From assembly GCF_017309585.1 (NCBI RefSeq), contig NZ_CP071321.1:2046001-2110000 (forward strand): 64,000 bases of DNA. Reading direction: 5' to 3'. The position numbers were made by a program, and so were the translations under genes. The DNA comes from Nitrogeniibacter aestuarii (lineage in GTDB: Bacteria > Pseudomonadota > Gammaproteobacteria > Burkholderiales > Rhodocyclaceae). The stretch's first letter is position 1, and each line of letters starts with the position of its first letter. Shown here one piece after another: positions 32,828 to 42,291 of this stretch. Below the pieces are notes generated by a model, which was given only the letters and a program-made list of their open reading frames with translations, ran no database searches and was not told where the DNA came from.

Positions 32828-32838
32828 AGGAGCGAATC

Positions 32839-33873
32839 ATGGATCTGAAAGGCAAGAAAATCACCGTGCATGACATGACGCTCCGCGACGGCATGCACCC
32901 CAAGCGCCACCTGATGACGCTGGACGACATGAAGTCCATCGCCACCGGGCTGGACGAGGCGGGCATCCCGCTCATCGAAGTGACCCACGGCGACGGCCTG
33001 GGCGGCAGCTCGGTGAACTACGGCTTCCCGGCGCACACGGATGAGGAATACCTCTCCACCGTCATCCCGCTCATGAAGCAGGCCAAGGTCTCGGCGCTGC
33101 TGCTGCCGGGCATCGGCACCGTCGATCACCTGAAGATGGCCCATGAGCTGGGAGTGAACACCATCCGCGTGGCCACTCACTGCACCGAGGCCGATGTCTC
33201 AGAGCAGCATATCGGCATGGCCCGCAAGCTCGAGATGGACACCGTCGGTTTCCTGATGATGGCCCACATGAACAGCCCCGAAGGCCTGGTCAGCCAGGCC
33301 AAGCTCATGGAGAGCTACGGCGCCAACTGCATCTACGTGACCGACTCCGCCGGCCACCTGCTGCCCGAGACGGTCAAGGCCCGCGTGGCCGCCGTGCGTG
33401 AGGCGCTCAAACCCGAGACCGAACTGGGTTTCCACGGCCATCACAACCTGGCCATGGGCGTGGCCAACTCCATCGCCGCCATCGAAGCCGGCGCCAACCG
33501 CATCGACGCAGCCGCCGCCGGCCTGGGGGCAGGAGCCGGCAACACCCCCATGGAAGTGCTCATCGCCGTGTGCGACATGATGGGCATCGAGACCGGGGTG
33601 GACGTGTTCAAGATCCAGGACGTGGCCGAAGACCTGGTGGTGCCGATCATGGACTTCCCGATCCGCATCGACCGTGATGCCCTCACGCTCGGTTACGCCG
33701 GGGTGTATGGCTCCTTCCTGCTGTTCGCCAAGCGGGCCGGGGAGAAGTACGGCATTCCCGCACGGGAAATTCTGGTGGAGATGGGGCGTCGCGGCATGGT
33801 CGGCGGACAGGAAGACATGATTGAAGACACGGCCCTTTCCCTGGCCAAGCAACGCAAGCAGGAGGCCGCATGA
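32839..33873 (+). CDS. dmpG: 4-hydroxy-2-oxovalerate aldolase
   Basis: 344 residues, HMG-CoA-lyase-like TIM barrel. Metal and substrate residues lie in HDMTLRDGMHP (Arg16, Asp17, His20) and GFHGHHNLAMGVAN (two His ligands). It splits 4-hydroxy-2-oxovalerate into pyruvate and acetaldehyde. Its stop overlaps the dmpH start by 4 bases. An AAAGGAGCG site precedes the ATG. Confidence 0.95.
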   Translation: MDLKGKKITVHDMTLRDGMHPKRHLMTLDDMKSIATGLDEAGIPLIEVTHGDGLGGSSVNYGFPAHTDEEYLSTVIPLMKQAKVSALLLPGIGTVDHLKMAHELGVNTIRVATHCTEADVSEQHIGMARKLEMDTVGFLMMAHMNSPEGLVSQAKLMESYGANCIYVTDSAGHLLPETVKARVAAVREALKPETELGFHGHHNLAMGVANSIAAIEAGANRIDAAAAGLGAGAGNTPMEVLIAVCDMMGIETGVDVFKIQDVAEDLVVPIMDFPIRIDRDALTLGYAGVYGSFLLFAKRAGEKYGIPAREILVEMGRRGMVGGQEDMIEDTALSLAKQRKQEAA

Positions 33874-34661
33874 AACTCGACCAAGCCATCATCAAGAAGC
33901 TCGCCGAGCACCTTGAGAACTGTGAACTCGAAGCGCAGGACACCCTCAAGATCACCGAAGACTATCCGGACATGGATTTCGAGGACGCCTATGCGATCCA
34001 GGACGAAATCCGCGCCCGCAAGATCGCCCGGGGCCACAGCATTGCCGGCCTGAAGGCCGGCCTGACCTCGCACGCCAAGATGAAGCAGATGGGCGTGACC
34101 GAGCCGGTGTTCGGGTTCATGGCCGACTACTACAGCGTGCCCGAGGGCGGCGAGGTGAAGGTCTCCGAGCTCATCCACCCCAAGGTGGAGCCGGAGATCG
34201 CCTTCGTGACCAAGCGTGCGCTCAAGGGCCCGGGGTGCCACATCGGCGCCGTGCTGGCCGCCACCGATTTCCTGATGCCGGGCATCGAGGTGATCGACAG
34301 CCGCTACCGCGACTTCAAGTTCGATCTCAAGAGCGTGGTGGCCGACAACACCTCCGCCGCGCGCTTCGTGGTCGGTGGTCAGCCGGCGCGCCCGTCTGAT
34401 GTGGATCTGCGCACCGTCGGTGTGGTGCTCGAGAAGAACGGTGAGCCGGTCGCCCTGGGCGCCGGTGCCGCGGTGCTGGGTCACCCGGCGGCGGCCATCG
34501 CGGCGCTGGCCAACAACCTGGGCCGACGCGGCATGGAGATTCCCGCCGGCACCTTGATCCTCTCGGGTGGCGTGACCGAAGCCGTGGCGGTGGCGCCGGG
34601 CGATCACATCACGCTGCGCGTGCAGGGCATGGGCAGCACCTCGCTGCGCTTCGTCGAGTAA
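33870..34661 (+). CDS. dmpH: 4-oxalocrotonate decarboxylase
   Basis: 263 residues, FAA-hydrolase-like fold like DmpE. HPKVEPEIAFVTKRAL and PGIEVIDSRYRDFKFD hold the metal-binding acidic residues. It decarboxylates 2-oxo-3-hexenedioate (4-oxalocrotonate) to the dienoate used by DmpE. It overlaps dmpG and precedes dmpI by 16 bases. Confidence 0.93.
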   Translation: MKLDQAIIKKLAEHLENCELEAQDTLKITEDYPDMDFEDAYAIQDEIRARKIARGHSIAGLKAGLTSHAKMKQMGVTEPVFGFMADYYSVPEGGEVKVSELIHPKVEPEIAFVTKRALKGPGCHIGAVLAATDFLMPGIEVIDSRYRDFKFDLKSVVADNTSAARFVVGGQPARPSDVDLRTVGVVLEKNGEPVALGAGAAVLGHPAAAIAALANNLGRRGMEIPAGTLILSGGVTEAVAVAPGDHITLRVQGMGSTSLRFVE

Positions 34662-34677
34662 GGCCCGGGAGGTACCC

Positions 34678-34869
34678 ATGCCACTGGCACATATCCACAT
34701 CCTGGAGGGACGGACCGAGGACCAGAAGCGAGCCGTGATCGAGAAGGTCACGGCCGCGTTGGTGGAGGCACTGGATGCTCCCCAGCAGAGTGTTCGGGTC
34801 CTCATCCAGGAGGTTCCAAAAACGAACTGGGGTATCGCCGGGCAGTCGGCGAAAGATCTCGGCCGCTGA
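34678..34869 (+). CDS. dmpI: 4-oxalocrotonate tautomerase
   Basis: 63 residues (MPLAHIHILEGRTEDQKRAV). After removal of Met1 the catalytic Pro1 is exposed; Arg at LEGR and the C-terminal TNWGIAGQ match the family. It interconverts 2-hydroxymuconate and its keto form. Last gene of the lower-pathway operon. A GGGAGG site lies before the ATG. The next gene follows after 114 bases. Confidence 0.93.
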   Translation: MPLAHIHILEGRTEDQKRAVIEKVTAALVEALDAPQQSVRVLIQEVPKTNWGIAGQSAKDLGR

Positions 34870-34983
34870 ATAAACACAGAATCGAGCGGCCGGGAAGCCG
34901 CCCCAGAACCATCGCAAACAAAAAAGACAGCCGCGTTGCCTGACGTGCGGCGAGAGGTCCAGAGACCTCACCAAGGAGGAGCT

Positions 34984-35946
34984 GTGAGCAAGATTTCGGG
35001 TCGCACAGCGCGACTGATGACAACTGCGGCGAGCATGGTGCTGCTCGCTGCCTGCAGCGGAAGTGCCGACCTGTCGGCAGTCCGCGAGACGGCGCAAAAG
35101 CCGGTCAAGCGTTACGACGTGGTGCAGTCGCTGACGTCGAACAAGGACGTGATCGTGGCCGGTTTGCAGAACGGCGCCGTGGCGGTGTCCGACGACAAGG
35201 GCAAGACCTGGCGGCGCGAAGCCACTGATGGCGCGTCGATGATCGGCCTCGCCACGTGTCCGGACGGCACGGTGCTCGGCATCGATTTCCACGGCAAGGT
35301 CTGGCATGCCGATGCCAAGGGGCAGCAGTGGACGAGCGTTTCGGTGGACAAGCCGAAGATCCCGCTGGCCGTCAGTTGCGATCTGGTCGGTCGCTGGTGG
35401 GTGGCCGGAACGCGTTCCGGAATTGCCTACAGCGCGGACAAGGGGGCGAACTGGCACAGCATCGACCTGGGTGAAGATGCCCAGATCACCGCCATTCAGT
35501 TCCTGGACCGGGATTACGGGGTGGCCACCGCCGAGTTCGGCATGGTCTATGTGACCGAGGACGGTGGCGCCAGCTGGAACCGCCGCACCGACATGCCCAA
35601 CGAGTTCTATCCGTATGACGCCATGTATGTGTCGCGGGAGGTGGGCTACGTGAGCGGTCTGGCCGGCCAGATGCTCAAGACCGAAGACGGTGGCCAGAGC
35701 TGGTTGCCCATGGACAACGCTACCGGTGCCCCGATGTACCGCCTGTTCATGCTCGGCGGTGTGCCGCACGGGGTGGGCGCGAGCGGGGTTGTCGCACGGC
35801 TCGAAGGGGATACCTGGCGCGCCGTCGCCTATCCCGACCCCTTGCCTGTCTTCTTTGCCGCCGGTGCGCCCGCGGCGACTGAAGCGGCTGTCATTGCCGG
35901 TGGTCCCGGCGGTCTGCTGCGCGTGATCGCAGCGGCTGGCAACTGA
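34984..35946 (+). CDS. Ycf48-like beta-propeller lipoprotein
   Basis: 320 residues from a GTG at 34984, decided by AAGGAGGAG 6 bases before it. Type II signal peptide with lipobox LAAC at the end of a hydrophobic stretch (TTAASMVLLAAC). The mature part has repeated BNR/Ycf48-type blades: DDKGKTWRRE, ADKGANWHSI, EDGGASWNRR, EDGGQSWLPM. It would sit in the periplasm attached to a membrane. It is followed 10 bases later by the RND transporter and is probably its accessory protein, since this pair with DUF1302/DUF1329 recurs beside aromatic and steroid catabolism genes. Confidence 0.82.
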   Translation: MSKISGRTARLMTTAASMVLLAACSGSADLSAVRETAQKPVKRYDVVQSLTSNKDVIVAGLQNGAVAVSDDKGKTWRREATDGASMIGLATCPDGTVLGIDFHGKVWHADAKGQQWTSVSVDKPKIPLAVSCDLVGRWWVAGTRSGIAYSADKGANWHSIDLGEDAQITAIQFLDRDYGVATAEFGMVYVTEDGGASWNRRTDMPNEFYPYDAMYVSREVGYVSGLAGQMLKTEDGGQSWLPMDNATGAPMYRLFMLGGVPHGVGASGVVARLEGDTWRAVAYPDPLPVFFAAGAPAATEAAVIAGGPGGLLRVIAAAGN

Positions 35947-35956
35947 GGGGAACATC

Positions 35957-38344
35957 ATGGTCAGTCAATTCAAGCATTCCATTACGCACAAGCTGCACAA
36001 GGGTGAAGAGTGGCTCTTTGCCAATCCGAAGATCGTGCTCGCGCTGATTCTCGCCATGACGGTCGTGTTCGGCCTGGCACTGCCCAAGCTGCGTGTGTAT
36101 TCCGACTTTGCCGACCTGCTGCCGCAGAACCATCCGTACATCCAGGTCTACAACCGTCTGAAGGAGAACTTCGGCGGCGCCAACATGATCGTCATGTCCA
36201 TCGAGGTGGAGCAGGGCACGATCTTCAACAACGAAACCCTCAAGCTGGTCCATGAAGCGACCCAAGGGGTCGATGGTCTGCCCAGCGTCAACCACAACCT
36301 GGTCAACAGCCTGACCCACCGGACCTCGCGCAAGATCTACGTGGACCAGTACGGGGGGTTCCAGTCCGACTCCTACTACGATCCGCTCAAGGGGGATCTG
36401 TCGGTCGCTCAGCTCGAGCAACTCAAGAAGGACGTGATCGCCAACCCGACGATCTTCGGCCTGCTGGTCTCGCCCGATCTGAAAGCCGCACTGATCAAGG
36501 CGCAGCTGAATGAATCGGATCTGGATTACGAGAAGACCTTTGCCGCCCTGCAGAAGGTCCGAGCGGATCTGGAGGCCCCGGGGCACAAGATCTACGTGAC
36601 CGGTAACCCGGTGCTCACGGGCTGGGTCTACACCTACCTGAACCAGATCATCGAGATTCTGGCCTGGACGCTGGCCTTGCTGGCCACGCTGCTGATTGTC
36701 TATTTCCGCCGGTTCTACGGTATCGCCTTGCCGCTGCTCGGCATTGCGCTATCGACGATCTGGGGTCTGGGCTTCATGGCCATGGTGGGGATCAACCTCG
36801 AGCCGCTGTCCTTGCCGATTCCGTTCCTGATCGCGGCCCGGGCGACTTCACACGGCGTGCAGCTTGTGGCGCGGTATTACGAAGAGCTGGATGTCGTCAA
36901 GGATGGCAAGAAGGCAGCACGCAATGCGCTCGATGCGTTGTTCCGCCCGGGATCGCTGGCGATCATCGTGGATGCGGTGGGCATTGCGGTGCTCATGCTC
37001 GGTGCGGCGCCGTTCAACCACAAACTGGGTCTGGCGGCCGGCTTCTGGGGTTTCTCGGTGATCTTCACGGTGCACTTCATGGTGCCGCTGGCCCTGACCG
37101 TGCTGCCGCAGCCGAAGAAGACCGAAAACGCCAACCAGGGCGTGCGCGACTTCCTCGGCAAGGCCATGGCCCTGACCGGCGGTACCGATGGCGGCGCGCG
37201 TTCGATCCTCGTGTTGACCCTGATCGGTGCCATTGGCGCGACCTATTTCGTGTCCATGGTGAAGCTGGGTGAATCCGAGCCGGGCTCGCCGTTGCTGCAC
37301 CACGACCACGACTACAACATCTCGACAGCTGCGATCAACGAGCGCTTCCCGGGCTCCGAAGAACTGCACGTGTCGGTGCGTACCAAGGAGAAGGGCGGCA
37401 TCAAGCAGCCGGAAGTGATGCGCGCCATCGAGCAGTTCCAGGCGCACATGCTCAACGACCCGACCGTGGGTGGCACCAAGGCCATTCCGGGGGTGGTACG
37501 TGTGGTGAACAAGCTCACCCACAACGATGATCCACGCTGGATGCAGATTCCGGATACCTCCCGCGAAGTGGGCGGCCTGATGTTTGCCTACATGGCCTCC
37601 AGCCCGATCCCGGGTGCCCTGAAAGAGTTCGTGACGCCGGACGAGAGCGAGGCGGACATCGTCTTCTACTACAAGGACCACCAGGCCGATACCATCAACC
37701 GTGTGGTGGCGCTGGCCGAGGAAGGCATCGCCCAGCTACGCAAGCAGTTGCCCGATGTGGAGATCGCCCTGGGCGGCGGCATCATCGGCGTCAATGCGGC
37801 GGTCAATCAGTCGCTGCACACCGACCACATGATCATCATCCCGGCGGTCATGATCCTCGCCTTCGTGCTGGTGATGGTCTATTACAGCTCGCTGCACGCC
37901 GGCTGGCTGATGGTGCTGCCGATGCTGTTCGCCACGCTCATGACCTACGCCTACATGGGCGCCATGGGCATCGGCATCAACGTGAACACCGTGCCGGTGA
38001 TCGCGGTGGGGGTCGGGGTTGGCATCGATTACGCGGTGTATTTCATGGACCGCATCCGTGAAGAGTTTGCCGACCTGCACGACATCAAGCAGGCCGTGAT
38101 CCGCGCGGTGGCCACTACCGGCTACGCCGTGTCTTTCACCGCCATCACGCTGATCGCCGGGGTGGTGATGTGGATCTTCATGTCCGACCTGCGCTTCCAG
38201 TCCGACGCCGCAATCCTGCTCTCTTTCATGCTCATCGTGAATGCCATTGCCGCCGTGCTCATCGTGCCGGCCTGGTGCGTGGTGTTCAAACCCAAATTCG
38301 TGACGGCGGCCCACTACGACGAGGACGGCGTCCTGGAGGCATAA
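35957..38344 (+). CDS. RND/MMPL-family transporter
   Basis: 795 residues. N-terminal TM (about 25-45), large periplasmic loop starting with VYSDFADLLPQNHPYIQVYNRLKENFGGANMIVM, a block of five TMs around residues 230-410 (sterol-sensing-domain-like LPIPFLIAARATSHGVQL), a second periplasmic loop, and a second TM block (AVGVGVGIDYAVYFMDRIREE). Two-fold pseudo-symmetry typical of the MMPL/HpnN-like exporter family. With the lipoprotein before it and the DUF1302 barrel after it, it could move hydrophobic aromatics or lipids across the envelope; the direction is unknown. Confidence 0.85.
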   Translation: MVSQFKHSITHKLHKGEEWLFANPKIVLALILAMTVVFGLALPKLRVYSDFADLLPQNHPYIQVYNRLKENFGGANMIVMSIEVEQGTIFNNETLKLVHEATQGVDGLPSVNHNLVNSLTHRTSRKIYVDQYGGFQSDSYYDPLKGDLSVAQLEQLKKDVIANPTIFGLLVSPDLKAALIKAQLNESDLDYEKTFAALQKVRADLEAPGHKIYVTGNPVLTGWVYTYLNQIIEILAWTLALLATLLIVYFRRFYGIALPLLGIALSTIWGLGFMAMVGINLEPLSLPIPFLIAARATSHGVQLVARYYEELDVVKDGKKAARNALDALFRPGSLAIIVDAVGIAVLMLGAAPFNHKLGLAAGFWGFSVIFTVHFMVPLALTVLPQPKKTENANQGVRDFLGKAMALTGGTDGGARSILVLTLIGAIGATYFVSMVKLGESEPGSPLLHHDHDYNISTAAINERFPGSEELHVSVRTKEKGGIKQPEVMRAIEQFQAHMLNDPTVGGTKAIPGVVRVVNKLTHNDDPRWMQIPDTSREVGGLMFAYMASSPIPGALKEFVTPDESEADIVFYYKDHQADTINRVVALAEEGIAQLRKQLPDVEIALGGGIIGVNAAVNQSLHTDHMIIIPAVMILAFVLVMVYYSSLHAGWLMVLPMLFATLMTYAYMGAMGIGINVNTVPVIAVGVGVGIDYAVYFMDRIREEFADLHDIKQAVIRAVATTGYAVSFTAITLIAGVVMWIFMSDLRFQSDAAILLSFMLIVNAIAAVLIVPAWCVVFKPKFVTAAHYDEDGVLEA

Positions 38345-38411
38345 AAAAACAGAAGTCTTGCAAGCGCCGGTCCTGGGAGGTCCGGTGAAATTCACAGGAG
38401 GAGACAATCCT

Positions 38412-40406
38412 ATGAAGTGGTACCAGAAAAAGAAACCACCCCAGAAGCTGTGCGCCCTGATGGTCGCTGCAGCATTCTCGGCCCCAGCGATGGCGGTCGG
38501 AGATCTGCCGCTGTTCGGCGAGGGGAGTGAGCCGTGGAACGTCGACGTGCTCTATGACAACCATCTTGCCGTTCGTGGCAAGGACGCAACGGGTCATAAC
38601 GTGGGGCTATCCAAGTTCCGCAATACCCTGACCATCGAGGCCGACAAGAAGCTCTCGAACGGGTGGCGCTTCGATACCACCCTGCGGGGGACGTTCGATG
38701 CGGTGTACCGCATGAACAAGAGTGAGTTCGGTGACGAGGCGGGGGGGGCGGTTGAGTTGGAGAGTACGACGTTTGGGAATACTCAGCCGCACGGCGGCGG
38801 TATCGTGAACAACGCATCCGGGCCTCCGGGGAACGCGTTCGGTTTCGATATCACGCGCAATCCGAACGATGGCATGCGTCTGCTGGGCGATCGCTGGCAC
38901 GACCATGTCAGCGGCGATGTCACCTTTGGCGTTCCGGTGCGTCCGTGTGACAAGGACAGCCGCGGTTGTAAAGACTTCGGCGGCTACGGCGATCTGGACC
39001 AAAACGAGCTCGAAATGCCCGAGTTCAACGACCGTCTGGACTTCATCCGCGAGATGCACGTTCGCAAGAATATCTACCTGGACAACGGCAACTCCGTGTT
39101 CGTGAAGGTGGGCAAGCAGCAGGTGGTGTGGGGTCGTACCGACCTGTTCCGCGTGCTCGACGTGATCAACCCGGTCGATTACTCGCGAAACAACATCTAC
39201 GACGAGCTCGAAGACATCCGCATTCCGATGTGGATTGCCACGGCCGAGTACCGCATGGGCCCGTCCGAGTCCATGCAGGATCGCAACGTGCAGGTCGTGT
39301 GGAACTTCGACAAGTTCCGCCCGAACAATCTGGGTCAGTGCGGGCAGCCAAACGTGATCCTGGACGCCAGCTGCTTCTTCCGCGGCATGGTGAATCTGTG
39401 GGACAACGGCGGGACAGTGGCCAACTTTGCACCTAATCCGGTGCTTGGTGGTCTTATGTCCACCGATTTCGGACCCAACCAGATCGGTATTCGCGATGTG
39501 CATCTGCCTGACTGGAAGCTGTCCAACACCCAGCTGGGGGTGAAGTTCGAGGGCGTGACCCAGGGCGGGGTTTCCTTCTCGCTGAACGCCTTGACCTACC
39601 GGTCTCAGCTGCCGTCCCTGCGGGCATTGCGCACCGGGGCGACCAATCCCTTCACCAGCGCCCCCCAGAACGACACCAACAACAACCTGATTGCGTTTGA
39701 TGTGTACTACCCGCGCATCAACATGATCGGTGGTTCCATGGACCTGGAGGCCGAATCGATCGGTGCCGCCATCCGACTGGAAGGCGCATTGACCGATGGT
39801 GAAGAGTTCGCCAACAGCGCGCGTGAGCAGCTGTACTCCAAGCACAAGGTGTGGCGTTCGGTGATCGGTGTGGATCGTCCGACCTTCATCCCGTGGATCA
39901 ACGAGCGTCGCACTACGCTGATCTCGGGCCAGTTGTTCTGGCAGCACATCTTCGACCACGAGTACTACAAGACCGGCGAGCGTGTTGCCCCGAGTGGCGC
40001 CACCAACAGCCTGGGCCCGGTGGGTATGGTCGACTATGAGGACAACTTCATCGGCACCTTGCTGATCAAGGCCTTCCTGATGGGCGACCGCCTGAGCCCC
40101 GAGTTGATCCTGGCGCGTGACTTCCGTGCCCGTGCGCATGTCATCGCGCCGAAGGTCGAATGGAGCGTGACCGACAACCTGAAGCTGACCGTCGGTGGCA
40201 ACTTCAAGGGCGGTTCCAACTCCCGCAGCCGATTCGACGATTGCCGTACCTGCAATCCGTACCCGGCCTTTACCGGTCCGGTCGTTGACGGTGGCTACTC
40301 CCTCGGTCTGGCCAGTGCCGAGCCGCTCGGTCGCTTCCGCGCCGGCCCGATCGGCACTGCAATGTACGAAGACGAAGTCTTCTTCCAGATGCGCTACAAG
40401 TTCTGA
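38412..40406 (+). CDS. DUF1302 outer-membrane barrel protein, copy 1
   Basis: 664 residues from the ATG at 38412 (SD AGGAGGAGA). Signal peptide with a long basic start (MKWYQKKKPPQKL) and cleavage after APAMA. The mature protein is rich in amphipathic beta strands and ends MRYKF with a C-terminal Phe, the classic outer-membrane beta-barrel signature. It belongs to DUF1302. Cys-rich loops (PCDKDSRGCKDFGG, DDCRTCNPYP) are shared with copy 2. Likely an outer-membrane channel for the pathway substrate; not proved. Confidence 0.82.
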   Translation: MKWYQKKKPPQKLCALMVAAAFSAPAMAVGDLPLFGEGSEPWNVDVLYDNHLAVRGKDATGHNVGLSKFRNTLTIEADKKLSNGWRFDTTLRGTFDAVYRMNKSEFGDEAGGAVELESTTFGNTQPHGGGIVNNASGPPGNAFGFDITRNPNDGMRLLGDRWHDHVSGDVTFGVPVRPCDKDSRGCKDFGGYGDLDQNELEMPEFNDRLDFIREMHVRKNIYLDNGNSVFVKVGKQQVVWGRTDLFRVLDVINPVDYSRNNIYDELEDIRIPMWIATAEYRMGPSESMQDRNVQVVWNFDKFRPNNLGQCGQPNVILDASCFFRGMVNLWDNGGTVANFAPNPVLGGLMSTDFGPNQIGIRDVHLPDWKLSNTQLGVKFEGVTQGGVSFSLNALTYRSQLPSLRALRTGATNPFTSAPQNDTNNNLIAFDVYYPRINMIGGSMDLEAESIGAAIRLEGALTDGEEFANSAREQLYSKHKVWRSVIGVDRPTFIPWINERRTTLISGQLFWQHIFDHEYYKTGERVAPSGATNSLGPVGMVDYEDNFIGTLLIKAFLMGDRLSPELILARDFRARAHVIAPKVEWSVTDNLKLTVGGNFKGGSNSRSRFDDCRTCNPYPAFTGPVVDGGYSLGLASAEPLGRFRAGPIGTAMYEDEVFFQMRYKF

Positions 40407-40488
40407 TCCAGCGAACCGGCCCGGGCTGACCGGGCCGGTGTCAGGACTTGTCGCACAAGAACCACCCAAGTTTCATTAGGAGACACCC

Positions 40489-41799
40489 ATGCTGAAGAAA
40501 ATGAGCCTCGCGCTCGTCATGGCTGGCCTGGTCGGAGGCGCGTATGCGGCCACCGAGGCTGATGTTGATAACACCTTCTTCCCCTACAAGAAGGGCTTTC
40601 CGTCCTTCCCGGGGCTGAGCGTTGGCACGGTGATCAACAAGGACAATGTGGACCAGTTCAAGGACGCCCTGGCCGACGGCACCTACATGATGATCAAGAA
40701 TGGCAACACCACCGTCACGGTCGGTGAATCCATCGATTTCGAACTGCCCAAGGAATACATCAAGGCCACGCGCGACAACCTGAACAAGACCAAGCTGGGC
40801 GCCAATCCGGGCGACAACATTTCCGGTTTCGTGGCTGGCCGTCCGTTCCCGGAAGAGCCGGACATCAACGATCCGCGCGCCGGCGAGAAGCTGGCCTGGA
40901 ACTATAAGTACGGTCTGAACTGGGGTGACAACGCCGTCATCCGACCGCTGATCTTCAAGTATCGCAACATGGAGTCCGGCGAAGTCGAGCGGACGCTGAC
41001 CAATCACTTCAGCTTCCTGAACTTCAAGCACCGAATCAAGGATGATCCGGTCCCCGAAGTGACCCCGAACCCGTCGGACCTCTTCCGTGCCATCTACCTG
41101 GAAGTGGTCGGCCCCGAGGATCTGAAGGACACCAAACTGCTGATCCAGCGCTACGACGACGACTCAAAACTGGATGACGCCTACCTGTACCTGGGCTTCC
41201 AGCGACGTGTGCGCCGTCTGGCCGCCGGTCAGGTGACCGATGCCTTCCTCGGTTCCGATCTCATGATCGAGGATTTCGAGGGCTACAACGGTCGCGTGTC
41301 CGACATGAAGTGGACCTACAAGGGCACCAAGAACGTGCTGCTGCCCATGTGGAAGCACAATGAAGCGCCCCTGAGCGACGAGATCCCGGCGGACGACGAT
41401 GGCTACAAGTACATCAAGTTCGGCGGCAAGGGCGGCTGCTTCCTGCAGGCCCCGTGGCAGCTGCGCAAGGCCTATGTGCTTGAGGCCACGCCGGTCAATC
41501 CGAACCACCCGATCAGCAAGCGCGTGTTCTACATGGACGCTCAGCTGCAGAACCTGAACGGCGCGATCGAGATCTATGACCGCAACGGCAAGTTGTGGAA
41601 AGTGTGGTCCGTGGGCAAGAGCCATCCGGATTACCACCTGCCGATCAACAAGGGCACCGGCATCGGTATCGATGACGGCTTCCAGATGGTCGACGTGCAG
41701 TCCAACCATTGCACGACCGGTCACTTCCGCGGCGAGATCGACAAGGCCCAGACTCCGCCGCAGAAGTTCCAGGTGCAGTACATGCGCGGTTCAGACTGA
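40489..41799 (+). CDS. DUF1329 periplasmic protein, copy 1
   Basis: 436 residues with a clear Sec signal peptide (MLKKMSLALVMAGLVGGAYA). Family signatures include PDINDPRAGEKLAWNYKY, YLYLGFQRRVRRLAAGQ, SDLMIEDFEGYNGR, and IEIYDRNGKLWKVW. DUF1329 is placed near the LolA/LolB-like fold, which shuttles hydrophobic molecules across the periplasm. It almost always accompanies DUF1302. It follows copy 1 of DUF1302 by 82 bases and is closed by the terminator at 41821. Confidence 0.85.
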   Translation: MLKKMSLALVMAGLVGGAYAATEADVDNTFFPYKKGFPSFPGLSVGTVINKDNVDQFKDALADGTYMMIKNGNTTVTVGESIDFELPKEYIKATRDNLNKTKLGANPGDNISGFVAGRPFPEEPDINDPRAGEKLAWNYKYGLNWGDNAVIRPLIFKYRNMESGEVERTLTNHFSFLNFKHRIKDDPVPEVTPNPSDLFRAIYLEVVGPEDLKDTKLLIQRYDDDSKLDDAYLYLGFQRRVRRLAAGQVTDAFLGSDLMIEDFEGYNGRVSDMKWTYKGTKNVLLPMWKHNEAPLSDEIPADDDGYKYIKFGGKGGCFLQAPWQLRKAYVLEATPVNPNHPISKRVFYMDAQLQNLNGAIEIYDRNGKLWKVWSVGKSHPDYHLPINKGTGIGIDDGFQMVDVQSNHCTTGHFRGEIDKAQTPPQKFQVQYMRGSD

Positions 41800-41820
41800 C
41801 ATCGGACAGTCCTCCTACTC

Positions 41821-41849
41821 ACGCCCTTCTGCGGAAGGGCGTTTTTTTT
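41821..41849 (+). terminator. Strong terminator after DUF1329 copy 1
   Basis: Stem ACGCCCTTC/GAAGGGCGT (9 bp) with the stable TGCG tetraloop, followed by eight T. It closes the lipoprotein-RND-DUF1302-DUF1329 transcription unit. Confidence 0.92.
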
Positions 41850-42291
41850 GTCTGTTTACATTGTGCTTGTCTGCAACGATGGGCACACCCGCCGGAAAGG
41901 CGGGATTGTTGCCTGGTCGAATCCGGGGCCGACCCGGAGCGACCCATCAAATCGACGAGCCGTATCTCTTGAGCTGTCTCGGGGGAGTTTTCGCGGGCCC
42001 GGCGTTTGCCCAGTCGGCCCCGGCCCTGTGCGTCCGGCCCCGCCTGGGGCATCCCAAACGACCGATCAGCGTCCGACTTCGTCGGCTGGCTCCTGCGCAG
42101 TTTTCCCGTCTTTTCGGTCGGCGTTGCACAAAACACGTGCACCGATCATTGAACCGTCCCTGTCCGGAGCGTGACCGCGAGGTGCAAAGCGTCTGCGAGG
42201 TGACTTGGCCGGATTGCGGGCGGCGTGAAGCATGCGCTCCAGGGGCCCGCCCGCAGAGGCGAGCCCACCCCCAAGACAGAGGAGACATCAA
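41850..42291. other. Gap before DUF1302 copy 2; no gene seen
   Basis: About 440 bases. Contains a small hairpin (CCCGCC/GGCGGG around 41889-41910) and GC-rich sequence without SD-linked ORFs. I checked TTGGCCGGATTGCGGG at 42207-42222 as a sigma-54 site, but its spacing is 3 bases short. No confident promoter was seen. Confidence 0.4.

Noticed and set aside
42207..42222. TTGGCCGGATTGCGGG as a sigma-54 promoter for DUF1302 copy 2
   Set aside because: GG and GC elements are 3 bases too close together.
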